From positions 2,498,001 to 2,562,000 of the forward strand of contig NZ_CP049258.1 in assembly GCF_011046735.1 (NCBI RefSeq): a DNA stretch of 64,000 bases, in the 5' to 3' direction. Positions 62,973-64,000 of the stretch are shown in pieces. The notes below the pieces were generated by a model that saw nothing but the letters and a program-made list of their open reading frames with translations, searched no databases and had not been told where the DNA came from. Made by a program: the position numbers and the translations under genes. The first letter of the stretch is position 1. Every line of letters starts with the position of its first letter. The stretch is from Nordella sp. HKS 07 (GTDB lineage: Bacteria; Pseudomonadota; Alphaproteobacteria; Rhizobiales; Aestuariivirgaceae).

Positions 62973-63977
62973 ATGGTGCTTGCGCACAGTCATGGGATGA
63001 GTTCGGGGATACCGGTCGGCGCGTTATACCGCTATGTTTGGCACACGAGCCAATCCTCGCAAATACTTATCTGTATACTGACGATGGTACTGGCGCCGCT
63101 TCCGATGGCGTACCTCGAACTGCAGCGGCGCATGGTCGATGAGGCAGTTACGCAGCGAAACTTGCGTCTGCTGACGATGCTCGGCGCTGCCTATCTTGCT
63201 GTAATCTGCGTAAAATGCGCGTTCAAGTATACTCTCAACATGACAAAGGGTATCGCAATCGAAACAATCGCCCGCGATATCCGCCGCCGCGTGATGGTAA
63301 AGGCAATCGAGATGTCCGGAGGGGCAAAGAAGTCACGAAGCCAGGTGACTGGTGCAACACTAGTCTCGATATTATCTGCGGAAACAGAAGATATGAGCGG
63401 CTTTGCTGGCGATGCCTTCGCGGTTCCGATGCTCAGCGGTGGTACCATACTCTACGTGGTCGGCTATCTCCTATGGGTGCAGCCTGAGATCGCCATGCTC
63501 GCGATAGTCGTTTATCTCCCCCAGATGGTGCTAGTGCCAAGCGTACAGCATAAGATTAACCGATTGGCTCGCCTGCGGATCAGACTTACGCGGTTCCTTG
63601 GTCATATTGCTGAGCATGGCGACGAGCGGCATGAACGGATTCTTCGAAATGCCGGAAGCGCGCTCATCGATCGACTCTATCGAGTGCGCGTCTGGATTTA
63701 CTTGCGAAAATATTTCCTCTCCGAACTTGGGAATTTTCTTGCAAACCTTGGGCCGTTGATAGTGGTAACCGTTGGGGGCTATCTCGTCATCACTGGCAAA
63801 ACCGAGGTCGGAACGCTCGTCGTATTCATTTCCGGACTACAACGGATCGCGGATCCATGGGACGAATTAGTTAATTTTTACCGCGCCATCTCCAATACCT
63901 CTGTAGCCTACGCAATGGTCAGTAGCAAACTCGGACCCATGCAGGGAGACTACTATGCCAGGCAAGCGAGAAACTGA
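62973..63977 (+). CDS. ABC transporter transmembrane domain protein (no ATPase domain)
   Basis: 334 aa. The type-1 exporter transmembrane domain is complete: MAYLELQRRMVDEAVTQRNL, the long helix-loop DIRRRVMVKAIEMSGGAKKS, PLIVVTVGGYLVITGKTEVG and GLQRIADPWDELVNFYRAIS, with about six hydrophobic helices. The ATP-binding domain usually fused at the C-terminus is absent; the stop comes at the normal linker. A second gene begins 23 bp before the stop, so the ATPase may be encoded separately beyond the window. Its substrate is unknown. Confidence 0.8.
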   Translation: MVLAHSHGMSSGIPVGALYRYVWHTSQSSQILICILTMVLAPLPMAYLELQRRMVDEAVTQRNLRLLTMLGAAYLAVICVKCAFKYTLNMTKGIAIETIARDIRRRVMVKAIEMSGGAKKSRSQVTGATLVSILSAETEDMSGFAGDAFAVPMLSGGTILYVVGYLLWVQPEIAMLAIVVYLPQMVLVPSVQHKINRLARLRIRLTRFLGHIAEHGDERHERILRNAGSALIDRLYRVRVWIYLRKYFLSELGNFLANLGPLIVVTVGGYLVITGKTEVGTLVVFISGLQRIADPWDELVNFYRAISNTSVAYAMVSSKLGPMQGDYYARQARN

Positions 63978-64000
63978 TCATGAAGTCCAGCAGAGGGATC
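63955..64000 (+). CDS. Start of next gene (partial)
   Basis: ATG 63955, with GGGAG about 7 bases upstream, overlaps the end of the transporter gene; only 15 codons are visible (MPGKRETDHEVQQRD). The overlap suggests an operon. Identity cannot be told. Confidence 0.35.
   Translation, partial: MPGKRETDHEVQQRD

Overview
The window looks like chromosome from an alphaproteobacterium of the Hyphomicrobiales (Rhizobiales) type. The grounds are high GC, rhizobial-style intergenic palindromes (including two RIME-like double hairpins), a CP4-like class II aroA followed by cmk, a TIGR02300 zinc-ribbon gene, Tad pilus genes, and a FixL/FixK-like regulatory pair. The genus cannot be named from sequence alone.

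Region 1 (1-29.5 kb) is an ordinary, well-kept chromosome. It opens with a cut-off AraC-type regulator, a lactonase-like metallo-hydrolase and an SMP-30 protein. Next comes a complete BMP-type ABC importer (substrate-binding protein, ATPase, two permeases; minus strand), divergent from a carbohydrate cluster: glucokinase, LacI regulator, xylB, xylA, a TIM-barrel sugar isomerase and a Gfo/Idh/MocA dehydrogenase. A DUF559 nuclease gene sits inside that cluster, bracketed by 43/44-bp inverted repeats. Then follow small-molecule enzymes (GFA, VOC, FAH, aldehyde dehydrogenase, HIBADH-like, aminotransferase), an EamA transporter, three Tad/TadE genes, a Tm-1-like/PEP-hydrolase pair, an LprI-like protein, cmk, aroA and TIGR02300.

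Region 2 (29.68-38 kb) starts at a tRNA-Ala(GGC) followed by DUF3489 and a large serine recombinase, so it is probably the edge of an integrated element. It is a decayed accessory zone: a frameshifted DUF1254 gene, a fragment of a gene found intact at 38 kb, a truncated glycosyltransferase, an intact sulfotransferase, an IS5-like transposase fragment, a DegT aminotransferase, a sugar epimerase and a broken DUF1488 gene.

Region 3 (37.8-59.8 kb) is the most interesting part. Twelve 14-bp sites matching TTGA(T/C)-N4-(A/G)TCAA, the FNR/FixK-type operator, lie upstream of genes, typically 43-63 bp from the start codon. I noticed none in the first 30 kb. Their likely targets are universal stress proteins (three intact, one of two broken copies), a GroEL paralogue, Hsp20, a USP / PCMT-erythromycin-esterase-fusion / helical-protein operon, an ArcD antiporter remnant, an SbmA/BacA-like ABC protein, small secreted proteins, and a host-attachment/ADH/DUF1003 operon. 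A Crp/Fnr regulator and a FixL-like heme-PAS hybrid kinase are encoded in the same block. I read this as a self-contained low-oxygen stress-survival regulon in one genomic island, with several members already decayed.

Region 4 (60-64 kb) holds a FadL-type outer-membrane protein, a possible small membrane protein, a secreted pentapeptide-repeat protein and an ABC-type transmembrane protein without its ATPase domain, followed by a gene cut by the window end.
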